Shown piece after piece: positions 21,971 to 33,799 of a stretch of DNA of 64,000 nucleotides. Numbering within the stretch: the stretch's first letter is position 1; every line of letters begins with the position of its first letter. This DNA comes from Brienomyrus brachyistius. Lineage: Eukaryota > Chordata > Actinopteri > Osteoglossiformes > Mormyridae. A program made the translations under genes and the position numbers. Where the stretch lies: NCBI RefSeq assembly GCF_023856365.1, contig NC_064541.1, positions 26,204,214 through 26,268,213 of the forward strand, written 5' to 3'. The notes below the pieces were generated by a model, which was given only the letters and a program-made list of their open reading frames with translations, ran no database searches and was not told the origin of the DNA.

Positions 21971-22089
21971 CCCCTGGCAGCCAATCTATTTACCCCAGAC
22001 ATGCCAGGCCACCTTACTCGAGGTGACAGGGGCTGGTCTCGGTGCCCATCCAGGCCCGCTCTGCCTAATCATCACATTCCTGCCGCCAG

Positions 22090-22260
22090 AGGAACACAGG
22101 AAATATTGGGAGCTAAAAAGTTAAGCTCAGAGCTGATTAAGGGTTGCCATTTAAAACGCCTTTCACTCATAGATCACCGCCCACGAGGACAGAATATTAA
22201 AACGGCGGCAACGGGGCTGGGTAATTAAAAGGGACGTGTCTCTCAGCATGCAGGGGCTGA
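22090..22260. promoter_or_regulatory. Candidate conserved non-coding element
   Basis: A compact stretch with AGAGCTGATTAAGGG, CCATTTAAAACGCC and GGCTGGGTAATTAAAAGG, homeodomain-type sites in otherwise complex, repeat-free sequence. Conservation cannot be judged from one genome; this is a guess from texture. Confidence 0.25.
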
Positions 22261-22945
22261 CGTTCTGCATTGCTCGTGTGTTTTTGTAATCCATGAGGAC
22301 TGGAACTTCCTTGGATCGGTGTCCCACAATACATGCTGACGCAGTGGTCAAAGAGGCTGCCTGCGCAAAAAAGAGAAAACGCAAAGTTTTTCTTTTGTTT
22401 TTATTTTGAGGGTCATTGAGGGGACAGTGGCAGCCAGCTTAATGAAAGAGCGTTTATGTTCGCCAGAGACCTGCCAGCGTCGCCCTGCCCCCCGACTCGC
22501 GGCCTGCCCTATTGCTCAGCCGGTGGTTTTGCTCGCTTTAGTCGATGTGCGTGATTGGCCTGCTTGTCAGCTGGGATGGGTGGCGGTGCTGGTTTGCAGC
22601 CTCCGTCTCAGCTGAAGCACAGGACCGGCGTTTGCTGCATGCTGAAGCCAGGAGCTCTGTGAGCATTTGCGGGCATCCTGCTAATTGGAATCAGAAGCAT
22701 GGGCTAATTACCCTAAATCTGCCTGAAAATTGCATATTTTTCACCTTCCCCTGCCTCCAGCTGGCTGTGCTGATGAGCAATTAGTCAGGTTCAGAGACTG
22801 TCTCCCGAAACTGCAGCCTTCTCCCATCTCCTCACGACAGCAAACTCATGGGCTGCGCTTTCCTTTGCAACTCAGGGCTGCCTGGACCTCATACACGCTC
22901 ACACAGTTTCCAACATATGCAGCCGACTTGCTTCTTTACATACGC
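22261..22945. other. Unique non-coding sequence
   Basis: No gene or repeat recognised. Confidence 0.5.
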
Positions 22946-22980
22946 ACCCACACACACACACACACACACGTGCGCGCGCA
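22946..22980. repeat. (CA)n microsatellite ending in CGCGCG
   Basis: About 12 CA units followed by GTGCGCGCGCATG, an alternating purine-pyrimidine run able to adopt Z-DNA. Confidence 0.9.
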
Positions 22981-24670
22981 TGTATGTGTACATGAACATT
23001 CCTGGCAGGGAAATCTCCTCGACCGCCATCCCACCAGACCTCCATGCTGCTGTCAGACCTTGCTGAGAGCACCGTCTCCATGTTATATCAACGCTCTGTC
23101 ACCGGCGGAGGAGATCGGCGGTCCGTAGTGCCATCCGTCTTCAGTACAGAGGTTTCAGTGTCGAATTTTCTCCGCTCCTCCATTGAACTGGGCCCTGCGG
23201 AGCTATCGATCGCCTCGAGTGTAATAAGCAGCTCTGTCACTTCACGACAAAGGGCAGAAAGAAAGCAATTTACTGTGGGTGAGATTGCAAGGCAACATTT
23301 TGTTTGGGTGGGTGTATTGAGGCTGGGGAGGTGGGCAGGAGGTTTGCTGGGGTGTCACTAGTGGTCTTTTTCTAGTGATAAAGATAGCAAAAACACATTA
23401 ACATATTAACAGGACTGGAAAAACCCATATGGACTTAGTGTTGAGCGCGTAAAATATCCAAGGACGTGACACCGAAAATGCCCAACAAAATCATGCGACC
23501 AATTAAATCAGATCTACTTCACTGAAAGTTAACGTTGTTTTTGAATAGTGGGATGGACTGTGTGCTGTCAGCATGTGGAACCCTCTTCCTATTGGCTACT
23601 TTTTGATTGACATTGTGCTTGACCTATGTGTGACTGAAGGCACATGGCTTTCCCACCCATCATTTGCCTTTGAACACTCATTACGCCAATCAATAAATAT
23701 TGTACTACTGTCTTTTTCTGTTAGCCAGTCTCCCATTTATGTGTATAATTTGTAGTTTTAAAACCATAAATTAACTGATACTAAATTAATTTTTTTATGG
23801 CAGTTTCGTAATCTTATCCAGTTTAAACATTTAATTTAAGTTTTGATTTAATGGGAGTAGCTGGGTGGCTTTCCAGAGGACAGAGTTAATATCCGGCTTC
23901 GTATTTGGTTTCTGTGCATTCTGGAAAACTGTTCAATTAGCTTGAGAAATTATATGATTTAATGATCATATTGTCATGATATGTAACAGATGTGTGTGTC
24001 ATGTGCCTGATTTAATGGATAATTCAATAAATAAATACTATACAAACAGCAGAAGAATAGACTTGGATTTTCATCATCTGACACATCGTACCAAACTGTC
24101 TCTTCACGCTCACGTTATTTAAATTGTCTTGCGTTAGGAGCGATAACTGAACGAAAAAGATTTCCTCGCTGTGGACACCACACAGCCCCAAAGGGATGAA
24201 AATCTTCCACAGGTGAGATTTCATAAGACATGGCTGTCATCTTAGGCCAGACACGCTCCTAAAGACAGATGTGGATTAAGATTTTTTTAGGGCTGAATTT
24301 AATGTAAAGAAATGGCAGTTATGGGGGTGGAGCATGAGTCCAGCACGCAGCATGCATGATGGAGTCTCGTTCGTGACATCACCACGTCACATGACCCATA
24401 CTGGTTCTGGCAAACCCAGTATTTGTGTGTGCTGTTCAAGTTCTGATTTTCAAGATCGTATGTATTTATGTAACATTTTTGCTCATATGGGATCCCATCT
24501 CTTGCTTCTGTTCCGTGTCCTGATTAAATTTTCATAGTGTGTTCTGAAATACGCCTATTGAACTTGCTCCTCACTGTGCCTTCAGTCTAGGTCTTCTTTG
24601 TGAAAAGTGCAACATTTAGCATTTAATACCTGCTGCTGGGTGGCTGACCGCTGATTCTGTGTATTCTGAG
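22981..24670. other. Unique non-coding sequence
   Basis: No gene is recognised. The 23.75-24.05 kb part is A/T-rich with several TTAAT words. Nothing matches other parts of the window. Confidence 0.5.
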
Positions 24671-24671
24671 A

Positions 24672-24692
24672 GGTTACCAGGTGCTGGTAACC
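24672..24692. promoter_or_regulatory. Perfect inverted repeat
   Basis: The arms GGTTACCAG and CTGGTAACC are exact complements separated by GTG. The centre also forms a CAGGTG E-box. The GTTACC and GGTAAC halves recall RFX half-sites but are spaced too far apart for a standard X-box. Confidence 0.4.
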
Positions 24693-24716
24693 ATGTTAGT
24701 GTAAAAAGGAATCTGG

Positions 24717-24731
24717 ACCCCAGGTGGCGTA
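24717..24731 (+). promoter_or_regulatory. CTCF-like motif
   Basis: ACCCCAGGTGGCGTA fits the AGGTGGCG core; the left bases are acceptable. Confidence 0.35.
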
Positions 24732-24856
24732 GCAGCCAAGGGGGTGGGACAGAGGCCCCTCTCTTAAGGTACTGGACATCTGAGTTATGTCCATGCTTCG
24801 CGTTTTTGTAATTATTACATAGCGGGGGCCAGATTTCCCCACAATGTAATAATAAA

Positions 24857-25213
24857 ATCCATCCATCCATTTTCCAAACTGCTTATCCTACTGGGTCATG
24901 GGGGGTCTGGAGCCTATCCTGGAAGCAATGGGCACGAGGCAGGGAACAACCCAGAAAGGGGGGCCAGCCCATCGCAGGGCACACTCACACACCATTCACT
25001 GACACACGCACACCTACGGGCAATTTAGCAACTCCAATTAGCCTCAGCATGTCTTTGGACTGTGGGGGGAAACCGGAGTACCCGGAGGAAACCCCACGAC
25101 GACATGGGGAGAACATGCAAACTCCACACACATGTGACCCAGGCAGAGATTCGAACCCGGGTCCCAGGGGTGTGAGGCAATAGTGCTAACCACTGCACCA
25201 CCATGCTGTCCCC
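24857..25213 (-). repeat. tRNA-derived SINE, near full length
   Basis: Minus-strand reading: a GACAGCATGGTGGTGCAGTG head, CCCGGGTTCGAATCTCTGCC as B box, GGAGTTTGCATGTTCTCCCC, GGTTTCCTCCGGGTACTCCG, TAAATTGCCCGTAGGTGTGC, ATCGATGGGCT-type sequence, CAGGATAGGCTCCAGACCCC, AGTAGGATAAGCAGTTTGG and a final GGATGGATGGAT. This order is that of the DANA/mermaid (V-SINE) group of fish SINEs, which are made by RNA polymerase III and copied by LINE machinery. The tail abuts an AATAATAAAAT run. It is similar enough to the copy at 43,441 to suggest recent activity. Confidence 0.9.
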
Positions 25214-25221
25214 CTCGATTA

Positions 25222-25222
<1 letters not shown>

Positions 25223-25257
<35 letters not shown>
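25223..25257. repeat. (AC)n microsatellite beside the SINE head
   Basis: Seventeen AC units starting ten bases after the SINE head. Confidence 0.95.
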
Positions 25258-25260
<3 letters not shown>

Positions 25261-25723
25261 TATAATATAAGAATCTGTGACTGCAACTAGATATGACATT
25301 TTCTTGCTAATAAAGGTACTCAAATGGCGAACATATAATAAATCTATGTATTAGCAAAGAATATTGAGTGTATTAAGTGAGAACATGTAAATGTAGAAAC
25401 TGTGTTTTCAAAAACTTTTGACTAATAGTGTTTGTGTGTGTGTGTTTGTCTGTGAGGAGTGTGTGTGTGAATCCCTGTGTGTGTATCTGTGTGTGTGTGC
25501 AGGGTTTGCAAGATTCTCCCTGTGTACCAAAGGCTTTATCTCTCTTTCTCACTAGCATTCGGCCCTAGAGTTCCCTCCACTATAATCACATGAATCTTTT
25601 TCAGTTGCTTACACAAGACTTGCGATTTTGTCTGCAAAACTGGATGCTTCACTGTGCCAAGTCCCACTGTTCCATACAACAAGGCCACTCCTGGGACGTC
25701 AACCCACTCCCATTTGATTATTA

Positions 25724-25800
25724 ATTCAAATCAAATCAAAGTTTAATCATCAAATGCACAACGGCACAACGTACAGCAGCAGATACAGGCTATGAAGTGA
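25724..25800 (+). repeat. Short dispersed-repeat fragment
   Basis: AATCAAATCAAAGTTTAATC followed by AAATGCACAACGG resembles a common fish repeat that begins with stacked CAAAT words. The fragment is short and the family is not certain. Confidence 0.35.
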
Positions 25801-25867
25801 GTTTCCCTGAGAGCTCCCTCATGTAAAGTAAGAAGTTATAATTTATGAGTCTGTGTCCTTAAACAGC

Positions 25868-25884
25868 ACGCCACCTGCTGCTCA
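25868..25884 (-). promoter_or_regulatory. CTCF-like motif, strong
   Basis: The minus strand reads GAGCAGCAGGTGGCGTG, a close fit to the CTCF core. It is the last of the cluster and faces back toward the plus-strand motifs. Confidence 0.45.
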
Positions 25885-26689
25885 CTTGCTGGTACAGCAA
25901 ACGCCATCTGTTCCACTGTCATGGTGCATAAACCTGAAACCTGATGTCTGCAACTTGGCTGCGCGTCAGCAGAGCGATAAGGCCTAACAATAAAGGCACG
26001 ATCGGACAGGGCTCCGATGCTGAAAGCCAATGAGATGCTGGAACCCCACAGACTTGCCCATTACCATTTAGATTGGTGGATACACGCAAAATTGCGTAAT
26101 TGAAAGTGGGGGCTATTCAGACACATGTATTCCCTTCATTTTCCATATTCATATTAGCCTCATGGGGGCGTTGGGGGCCCAAACGGCAGTGGGGGCGACT
26201 GAGAGAGTCAGGAGGTTGTCTGAAGGGATTTGCTTCTGCTCTTTTGTGATATCAGTACACTTTGTTTCCCTAGTCTCTGGTATTTATTTTTTTATGAGCC
26301 ACTGGGTGGCTCATGCAGACTCCAAACCCATAGTAACGACCCCTTTTTGACCCAATCGGCTAAGTCCTTCCGTCAACACAATTGTGCTCCGAATTCTCCC
26401 CCGTCGCATCTGAGAGGCGCTGAGCTTAACATGACGACCTTTGGAAGGATCCTGACAAACTCTCATGGCACATGTGGAAACATGCGCTATGCTTGACCCC
26501 TCCCTGACCTCGCTGCTCTGAGGCAGCAGGAAGAGCTCCTCCTGCTGCATCTTTAAAGAAATAACAATGAAAACCATCCCAGTAGAGAAAGGGCTGCTCT
26601 CTCCTTTGGCGTGCGGAATCATAAAGGTAGCCCCGCATGGAAGCCGTCATGACACCCCCTGGTAATCACGGCCCCTCCAGAAATATACA

Positions 26690-26722
<33 letters not shown>

Positions 26723-27155
26723 CTTTGCCTTTTCCAGTTCTCTGACTGTTTGTTGGGTCCTGCAGGGGTCTCTATTCACCCCACGGGTAGGACTCCTGCT
26801 GGCTCAGTCCAGGGAGTAAATGCAGCCGTGCAGGGGGGCGGCGGGAGTGATGCTTTGCACATAAAAATCCCCAGGAAACAATGCTTTGAAAACCCGCTGA
26901 ATCCCCCCCCCCTTCCCGAGCTGGTGGAGAGTGGATGTAATCCCGCTAACAAAAATAACTAGCATCATCCGAACGATCATCTCCAAGAGATACACAGGCA
27001 GCATCCGAGTGCCCAGATTTGCAAACTGCATGGTAGTTGGGGGGGTGGGGGTGTTATTATGATCTTGACTTTGTGTGATTCAGTCTGCAGATAGCACTAA
27101 GATGCATCCACAGGCCTGGGCTGCCCGGATCGGACCTGTTTACTCCTGAGCCGTG
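25885..27155. other. Unique non-coding sequence with one (AC)n array
   Basis: A (CA) array of 15 units occupies 26,691-26,720. No gene or transposon is recognised in the rest. Confidence 0.55.
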
Positions 27156-27159
27156 GGTA

Positions 27160-27410
27160 GATTTCCACTAATCCCACCAAGCCCCTCAATCAGACGAGTA
27201 TGCTTACCGAGATATTATAACTGCGGGCGCCTCCTCGAAATCACGACGGCAACCTTGATTAGATTGTTGATTTAGGAAATTATTCAGGTAATCAGGGAGT
27301 GCTTTTTTTTGCACATAGATGCATAAAGCCTAATCAAACCTAGTCACGATTAGCATATTTACCGTTTACGTTTGGCAATCTCGAAATGGAAGGTTGCAAC
27401 GGGAAAGTAG
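27160..27410. promoter_or_regulatory. Candidate conserved non-coding element
   Basis: Dense GATTA/TAATC words (CTTGATTAGATTG, AGGTAATCAGG, CCTAATCAAACC, CACGATTAGC) in repeat-free sequence resemble Otx/Pitx-type and other homeodomain sites typical of developmental enhancers. This is texture only; no alignment was possible. Confidence 0.3.
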
Positions 27411-27520
27411 CTAGAAGGGAGCTAACGGTGGCCATGTGATCTGTCTGGTTTGAGCGCTGAGGAGGATCTCGCATGATGGCCAGGCATGGAGGTGCGTAGA
27501 CAGAACCTCAAGGAGCAGGT

Positions 27521-27540
27521 GGGGGGTGGGGGGTGGGGGG
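27521..27540 (+). other. G-quadruplex-prone run
   Basis: Three runs of six G separated by single T bases, preceded by GG. Such a pattern readily supports a four-tract G-quadruplex. Confidence 0.7.
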
Positions 27541-27591
27541 TTGGTATGAGGATCTGCCTGTTTGTCAAATCAGAAGACAAAGAACATTATA

Positions 27592-27907
27592 CAGTAAGTT
27601 CCCGGGGTAAAGAACATCCAACTTATTGATGAACATCCAACTTACTTACAATGGGACTGCCATAAAGACTATTATAATAAAAATTTTGTTTAAATCCAAT
27701 GATTCGTAATAACAAATGCACACACTACTTTGAGATGCTTGTGAAAACATTACACGGCTTCAGGTACAGTATTGTACCGTTTGTAGTTTCTGTTATTAAT
27801 ACTGTATAATTATTATTAGTGTGAACTATATTATTATTTTTCCGACTTACCTACAAATTATTCTTAAAGACGGACTTGGAACTCGTTTGTAATCTGGGGT
27901 CTGTCTG
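27592..27907. mobile_element. Tigger/pogo-like MITE
   Basis: The left end TACAGTAAGTTCCCGGGG and the right end GGGGTCTGTCTGTA are weakly inverted copies lying between TA dinucleotides at 27,590-27,591 and 27,908-27,909. A TA duplication is expected for Tc1/mariner-type elements. The interior is A/T-rich, with CCGACTTACCTACAAATT near 27,842. A related stretch sits at 45,170-45,450. No transposase is encoded. Confidence 0.6.
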
Positions 27908-27909
27908 TA

Positions 27910-29210
27910 CAGATGGCCTCTGATCTGGTGCTGAAAATTCCTCCTGTCATTTTGTGCCATGAATGTATCTGCAGCAAGGGTACTGCCTGGAGTGGATGCC
28001 CATGAACAGGCAGGCCGTCCAGTGTGTACGCCAGACCTGTGCCCCGTGCTGCCGGAGAAAGTCCTCAGGATCAGGGTAATCCTGCACTTGATGAGCGGTT
28101 GGAAGAATAAACCTGTGAATAAGATAGAGGGAGAACGTAAGTGTGCATGTGTTCAGATGTGAGATCGTCACGAGTACACGACCTGAGACTTTAATCCACC
28201 ATATTCAGCTGAATTTTGAAAAATCACCACACAAAGAAGAAGCCGAGAAAGAAAGGTCTCAGCTCAGACAGATCGGTACAGTACCTTCCGGAAATCAGCG
28301 ATTAAGACTCAGTGTTGCTTGCCATTAGTAACAGTAATTTTCCTCCAGAAGAGAACGTTCAGAATCCTAGTATGTGATGGCAACCAGGAAGCAGGATTTT
28401 TTTGTAGCAGTAGTCTGTCATACGACGAAGACCGTCTCTTAAGCGGAGAGAGATTGTCTGGACCTTAAAAACAGCTGCGACCAACGAGGCTGGGGGTGAG
28501 TCGCGCATGAAGCTCAGCTGAGAAATATCGCATTCTGCATGAGCTCTCAGCAGGGCTGCTTGGCATGCGTGTGCCATGCCGCGCGGATTTGCATGCGAAG
28601 CTCGCTCGACGGGTTCAAAATGAATAATTCCTTGAACGAAACCTCTTAAACGATAAATTAACTGAACTAGAACAGGCAGGTTCTTAGTTTCTGAAATTCC
28701 TGAGAAAAAAATGGATTTTTTTAAGTATGGTGCAAGGAGACTGTGAACAGTTTTCTGTAAAAGTATGTGACAAAGCAGAGTGCCGGGGGTGGGGGCAATA
28801 ATTTGCTGTTCATTCTTGTTTTAGAAGGACAGAGAACAGCGGGCATTGAATCGCCTGCTTCCCTAAAAGCTCCCACGACACTGCAGTGCTGTTGTTGTTA
28901 TAAGGATCACACTGGGTGCATTTGCACGACTATTAAGTTAGACAAATGGGTAAATGTACACCCCTTCCTGAGGTCGCCATGTTGGCAGACCTCGATCCAT
29001 ACAGGATGCAATGATTGTCAAAATTTCAATAATTCCTACAGGGCAATTCATTTAATATTTCTCGGACTGCTTCCAGCCTTCGATCTCTACGGATTTTGCC
29101 ATCGTTCCTTCTCAAACATGGATAGAGGCTTCTCCTTTTCCTTCTTCTTGTCTCTCATGGTCCAAAGTGGGCCTCGTGAGTCCTGGAAATGAGATCACAT
29201 GTAAGGGTGA
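27910..29210. other. Unique non-coding sequence
   Basis: No exon is recognised. The plus-strand frame at 28,767-29,192 (141 codons) has no domain I know and no supporting splice context. Confidence 0.5.
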
Positions 29211-29214
29211 CAGA

Positions 29215-29440
29215 AGATCCTGCTGAAAAAACTAACTTGACAAGTTTAAGCCGATTGACCTGCTTTTGATAGCTGACCAGCTTAAGGTATGTTTTCACAT
29301 GATGGTTTGATGGTTTAGCTGGTCATACTAGCTTATGATGGTAATTCTACCTCATTCAGCTGGCCGTACCAGTATGACCAGCTGGTGACCGACCCAGCTC
29401 AACCATCAAAGAGCAGCAAGAACTGGGACATGACCATCTA
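29215..29440. repeat. Dispersed repeat rich in AGCTGGT/ACCAGCT words
   Basis: CCTGCTGAAAAAACTAACTT opens a stretch with repeated GACCAGCTTAAG, TAGCTGGTCATACTAGC and GTATGACCAGCTGG, written on both strands and therefore partly self-complementary. It resembles a foldback repeat family of fish. Limits are approximate. Confidence 0.5.
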
Positions 29441-29444
29441 AGAG

Positions 29445-29562
29445 CACTGCTCTGCTTGTTTTCCAGCTACCTACACACTGCCGATTACCTGGATCAGGTG
29501 TGTTCAGTCAATCAGAATCAGGCAGTGGGTCCCGAGGACCCAGTTTGAGAACCACTGTTCTA
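29445..29562 (-). mobile_element. Truncated hAT-type MITE
   Basis: On the minus strand it begins CAGTGGTTCTCAAACTGGGT followed by CCTCGGGACCC and CACACCTGATCCAGG, the common layout of fish hAT MITEs. No matching far terminus is visible. Confidence 0.5.
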
Positions 29563-30340
29563 GAGTCTTTGCATCATGCATGGACTTACTTCTGGGGAGA
29601 AAAGGAGGACGGGGAGCTTTTAAAAGTGCTGTGAGGTTTCTTCAGAGCAGAAATACCGTGAGTGAGGATTACAGAGTGGTCAGGCCTCTTCGGCATATGT
29701 GATGCTTCAAAGCTGAGTAGTACTCCATGTGTGGAGAAAAACACATAAGGTAGAAGGTCTGGGCTTTAAAGAGACACGCAACGCCAACCATAGCGACTGG
29801 ACGAGAGACGAACCTAAGCTTTCCAAGGGCCTTCTGAGAGCAGACTTTTAAGCTGGCAGCGTACAGGGTACCTAAGTAAGTCCATTATTGCCCTGTGTCT
29901 CCATTTAATGCAATCCTGTTCAGAAGGATGGAGAGCAAATGCCCTTTGGGGTAAAAACGTGCTTGAGGTTCTTTGTTCCGACAAGATGCATTAGGGATTG
30001 AGCTAAGATGGAGCTCTCTCACTACCACGCAGCTTACAATGTAAACCAGACAGGCATTTAAATCGAGCCTCTTAATGTGTACTTTTGGAGGACTCGCCAC
30101 AGCGGGTCGTCTCCTTAGCTCGGGCTACTTTAACAATAAACACGACCGGATCTTTTTTAAAGAAAAAAACTGAAAAACAACAACAATCTCCTCAGACTAG
30201 ATGCTGTTAATAAACTAGACGTCTGTCTCTGTTGTTCCCCCAAACAACTTAATTCTGATTCGGCTGAAATGAAGACTATTTCCATCCCGTGGCCTTTAGA
30301 ACAGAAGGCATATCTAACATCAATGCGGGCAGCTTCCCTC
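29563..30340. other. Unique non-coding sequence
   Basis: No gene or repeat recognised. Confidence 0.5.
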
Positions 30341-30384
30341 CCAGTGGTGATCAGGGATCAGCCCGTGTCGACTCCTCCACCGCT

Positions 30385-30580
30385 TTTTAAACTTTCTAAT
30401 TATTTGGGGAACTGAGGCAATTAATTAGCTCACACTCGATAGTCTGTGGACTCAGCCGTTGAGAGACTGCTGGAGATGATGTCACGGCTGCTGGAATTTC
30501 TCGGCTCAGAAAGCTGATTCTCCAGACTCGCGTTAATAGAAAGATGATTTGGCAGACCTATACTGCTTACAGTACGTACA
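30385..30580. promoter_or_regulatory. Candidate conserved non-coding element
   Basis: TTTCTAATTATTTGGGG and GGCAATTAATTAGCTC supply homeodomain-type cores in repeat-free sequence. Weak, texture-based call. Confidence 0.25.
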
Positions 30581-30633
30581 AGGTCTAGCAGATCAGCAGG
30601 ACAGCAGAGAAAAACATGGAAATCTTGAGAAAT

Positions 30634-30666
30634 CATGCTTCATCCATGCTTCATCCATGCTTCAAC
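30634..30666 (+). repeat. 11-bp tandem repeat
   Basis: Three units of CATGCTTCATC in phase. Confidence 0.9.
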
Positions 30667-31840
30667 CTACACTCCTCCCATATCTGATGCACTGACCCTA
30701 TTTAAACCCTATAATGCTAATTAGGCTAATCCAGGCCAATTGGGATACATTAGCTCAATTCTGTGGGCACTGGGCTTCCCTCCAGCTCAGACATCCCCAT
30801 AAAACCCAAATTTAAAAAGTCTGCTTATGCTTATAACTTGAGCTGCAGCTATTGAATAGCTTCGTATTCAGATATGCGGCTGAAATTTTTCTTGAAAAAT
30901 GCAAATATTTGGTTTCTGCATAACATTGCTGCTACAGATGTTTAGAAAACCCTCCCAGCTTGTTGGGTGTTTTCGAGCGGTGCTAGAAAGACCATTTTGA
31001 ATCGCACACATCATATTTTTTGTTTAGTTACTCGTGTGTCACACTTGCAAGAAAATTTGTACTGGCGCCCCACCATGGTCATAATATGAACTGCACATGA
31101 ATTTTCCTGCCATACCTTGACCTCGATTTTGTGGAATATCCTGAATATTTGTCGCAACATTACTTCTAACGCTTGACAGCAGAACGTGACACAGCTCTAC
31201 TGAATGGCAGGTGGTGGGTGTCGAATGTCTTTAGAGAGTATCTCGTGACTAAGGAAGGCAAAAGAAAGGTACCTGTGAGGTTGTTAAGGGACCCGGAAGC
31301 TGGCCCCCGCAATCTTTTAATAAAACCCAAAGAATGTCCCCTATGGGATGACGGGAGTCCCAGGCCTTGGCTGCATTATTTCCCCACACGCACGCTGGTT
31401 AATAGCCATATTCATTTCTTTTCAGTTGTGCCATGCAATGCCTGGTCTGGGAAACGCATTTCGCTCAGAACTATTGTTCGCTTCGGAAATAAATCTGTTT
31501 TTTTTTTCTCCACATCTGGGCCCTGCTGACTGATTGTTCCACTGAGACCCGGCTCACGGGCATTGTTCGTGTGCTGGGTGGCTGGTTCTGGGCCGATAAC
31601 CCCCCCCCACACCACCCACCTCAGCCCACAATATGGGCTTTGATTCTGCCCTCTGCTTTCTGTGCCATGAGGAAGGGAAGAGAGGAAATTAAACAAGCAG
31701 CCATTTTTATGTAAAATGAAAACAGGGGTCGTATTATTTTCGTCAAACACATGGAATATACAACTCAAACGCTTCATGCTTCTTTCCACTTCTGTGTTTA
31801 TTTTTCAACAACAACAGCAATAATACCACTAAAATAATAA
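30667..31840. other. Unique non-coding sequence
   Basis: No gene recognised; the frames of up to 125 codons in 31.2-31.8 kb overlap each other on opposite strands and carry no known domain. Confidence 0.5.
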
Positions 31841-31905
31841 AATAATAATAATCCATCCATCCATCTTCCATATCTCTTTATCCAAGACAGGGCATTAGAC
31901 AGGGG
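31835..31905 (-). repeat. SINE tail fragment with (AAT)n
   Basis: AATAATAATAATCC runs into ATCCATCCATCTTCCATATC and CTCTTTATCC, matching the 3' end of the SINE family in reverse. Only the tail survives. Confidence 0.6.
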
Positions 31906-33785
31906 GAATAATGACAAAACACTCTCTAATGCAATTTAATAACAGTAAAAAAAATAAAAAACAAAAACATTTATCAACACCTTAGAATTAATGAAGATTT
32001 TAGCTTCAGATTTGATCAGCATCAACCGGAAGTGTAAAACGATTACAGACGGATCACACGGTCCTATCTGTGTGTGTCATAAACCTGCACAGCATTAGCA
32101 GGTTATTATTAAGGTGGAGAATGAACATCGAGCACGTAAGGCATAACCATACATGATTGGCTGTCGGGGTGTGGGGGGGGGGGGGGGGGGGGGGGGTCGC
32201 AGTGTTTTGCATTTCTGGTTGTTTCCCATTCAGTGAAGCAAGACCTGTGGAACTGTCCTGAGTCTGATGCATTTTCCAATTCGATGGACCGCCTCGTTAT
32301 GGACACATGCGCAGATGTCGCGTTGGTAAAGATGGTGGAAGTAATCCAGTGAGCTGTACTGGCAAAAACGATAATCTAAAGCAAAAAGCACCCAGTGCTC
32401 AGCTGCTTAAGCGGAACTGTACCGCCTTGTCAATATGGTTATGTGTTTCTCGTCGTCAATTCCTCCAGAAATAATTGAACTCTGATGTTGTTACAGCCTG
32501 CCTATAGCGGGGGCTCAGGGGAAATTAGACCATATGGCCGGTGTGTGTGTGGGGGGGGTTACTGATAACATCGCCGCTTTATCTCTCTTGCATTAAAAAA
32601 GTCGAACTCTATCGAGGGGCTGTAGAAAAAAAACTCAAATCATGTTTATTTAATGATGCTTTTTCTCCCCCAGACAGATCGGGGGATCCTACAGGGGCAT
32701 GTGTGTGTGTGGGCCGGGGGGGGGGGAAGGGTGTAGGAGAGGTGTGATGTCTTGGTGGTAGGTCTTGGTGGGGATAGATAAACACCAGTGTGGAAACAAG
32801 GCCACACCCATCAAACCAAAAACTCTCAATGGGGAGAATCTCCTGTCAGACTGTAGACGGGGAAGATCGCATGGGCCTCGAGGGGGCATGGTCACTGTGA
32901 AATCACTATAGAGCATGCTCACGAATGTGCCTGTCAGCTGCTCCTAGGTCATTCTCAAAGACAGGGTCTCCTTTGAAATCTTAATCCCGGTTCAGATGAC
33001 GACATCGTCATGTGAGATGAAAAAGCCTGTTTTTGCTTTTCGCTTCCTTTCAGCATGAGGTGACACACAGGTGCCTTACCAGCATGTGCCGGCTGTCCTC
33101 TACGACGCCGCTCTGGGTAATGGTCATGTGTGGCAGCTGTTCTCTGCTGCGAGATCATCACCTTGGCATGGCCTCCAGATGAAGGATGGCATGGGGAGGA
33201 AAGGGAAAAGAGAACTTCTCTAGAAAGGTCCCACTCCGAAGACACAGGGGATTTTTTCCCCTACAGCTGTCAAGAGGAGTACTGACCAACAGCACTGACT
33301 AACGAACCATTGGGGTAGTGCTGAGTTGACTGGCCACTGATCTGCTCAACATCCACACATATTCATTTCTGGCCAGGTGCCAGCTATGAGGATTCCCCCT
33401 CGGATCCCACGAGGTGAACAGCCCGTGCGTTTGGCTGACAGGAGAAATCAGTCACCCTTTGCCAACTTCAATGCTATGCGCTGCACACACGAACCCAGAG
33501 ATGCATCTGCACCATGATCTGCACTCACGACTGGACACCTAGCAAGAATGTCAGCTTCAAGGTCTGCTGACTGCTTAATTAGGACCTGTCGGTTGCCCTC
33601 AAAGCAAAGGGAACCAGGAGCTCTCCAAGTGTGATTGGGGACGACGTGCTAGCCTCTTAACGCTAGCAGCTAGCCAAGACACGAGTATCACAGAAACCCT
33701 CCCTCCTCCCATCTCATCTGATTTGGTCTGAACCGTCCGACAGATTTGTCAGGATTTATCTCATCCGGACCTGATTTTCTCCCAT
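31906..33785. other. Unique non-coding sequence with G tracts
   Basis: A 24-base G run lies at 32,173-32,196 and a shorter one near 32,718-32,726. No gene or transposon is recognised in the remainder. Confidence 0.55.
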
Positions 33786-33799
33786 GCAGCGGCATCACG

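Larger units (their letters stand above)
20050..22085. other. Unique sequence containing CTCF-like motifs
   Basis: No coding gene is recognised despite several open frames of 70-156 codons on both strands around 21.4-22.2 kb; they overlap one another in conflicting frames and have no known motif. Three CTCF-like matches fall here and are listed separately. Confidence 0.5.

Noticed and set aside
21758..22228. 156-codon plus-strand frame
   Set aside because: Overlaps other long frames on both strands in G+C-rich sequence where stops are rare; no domain recognised.
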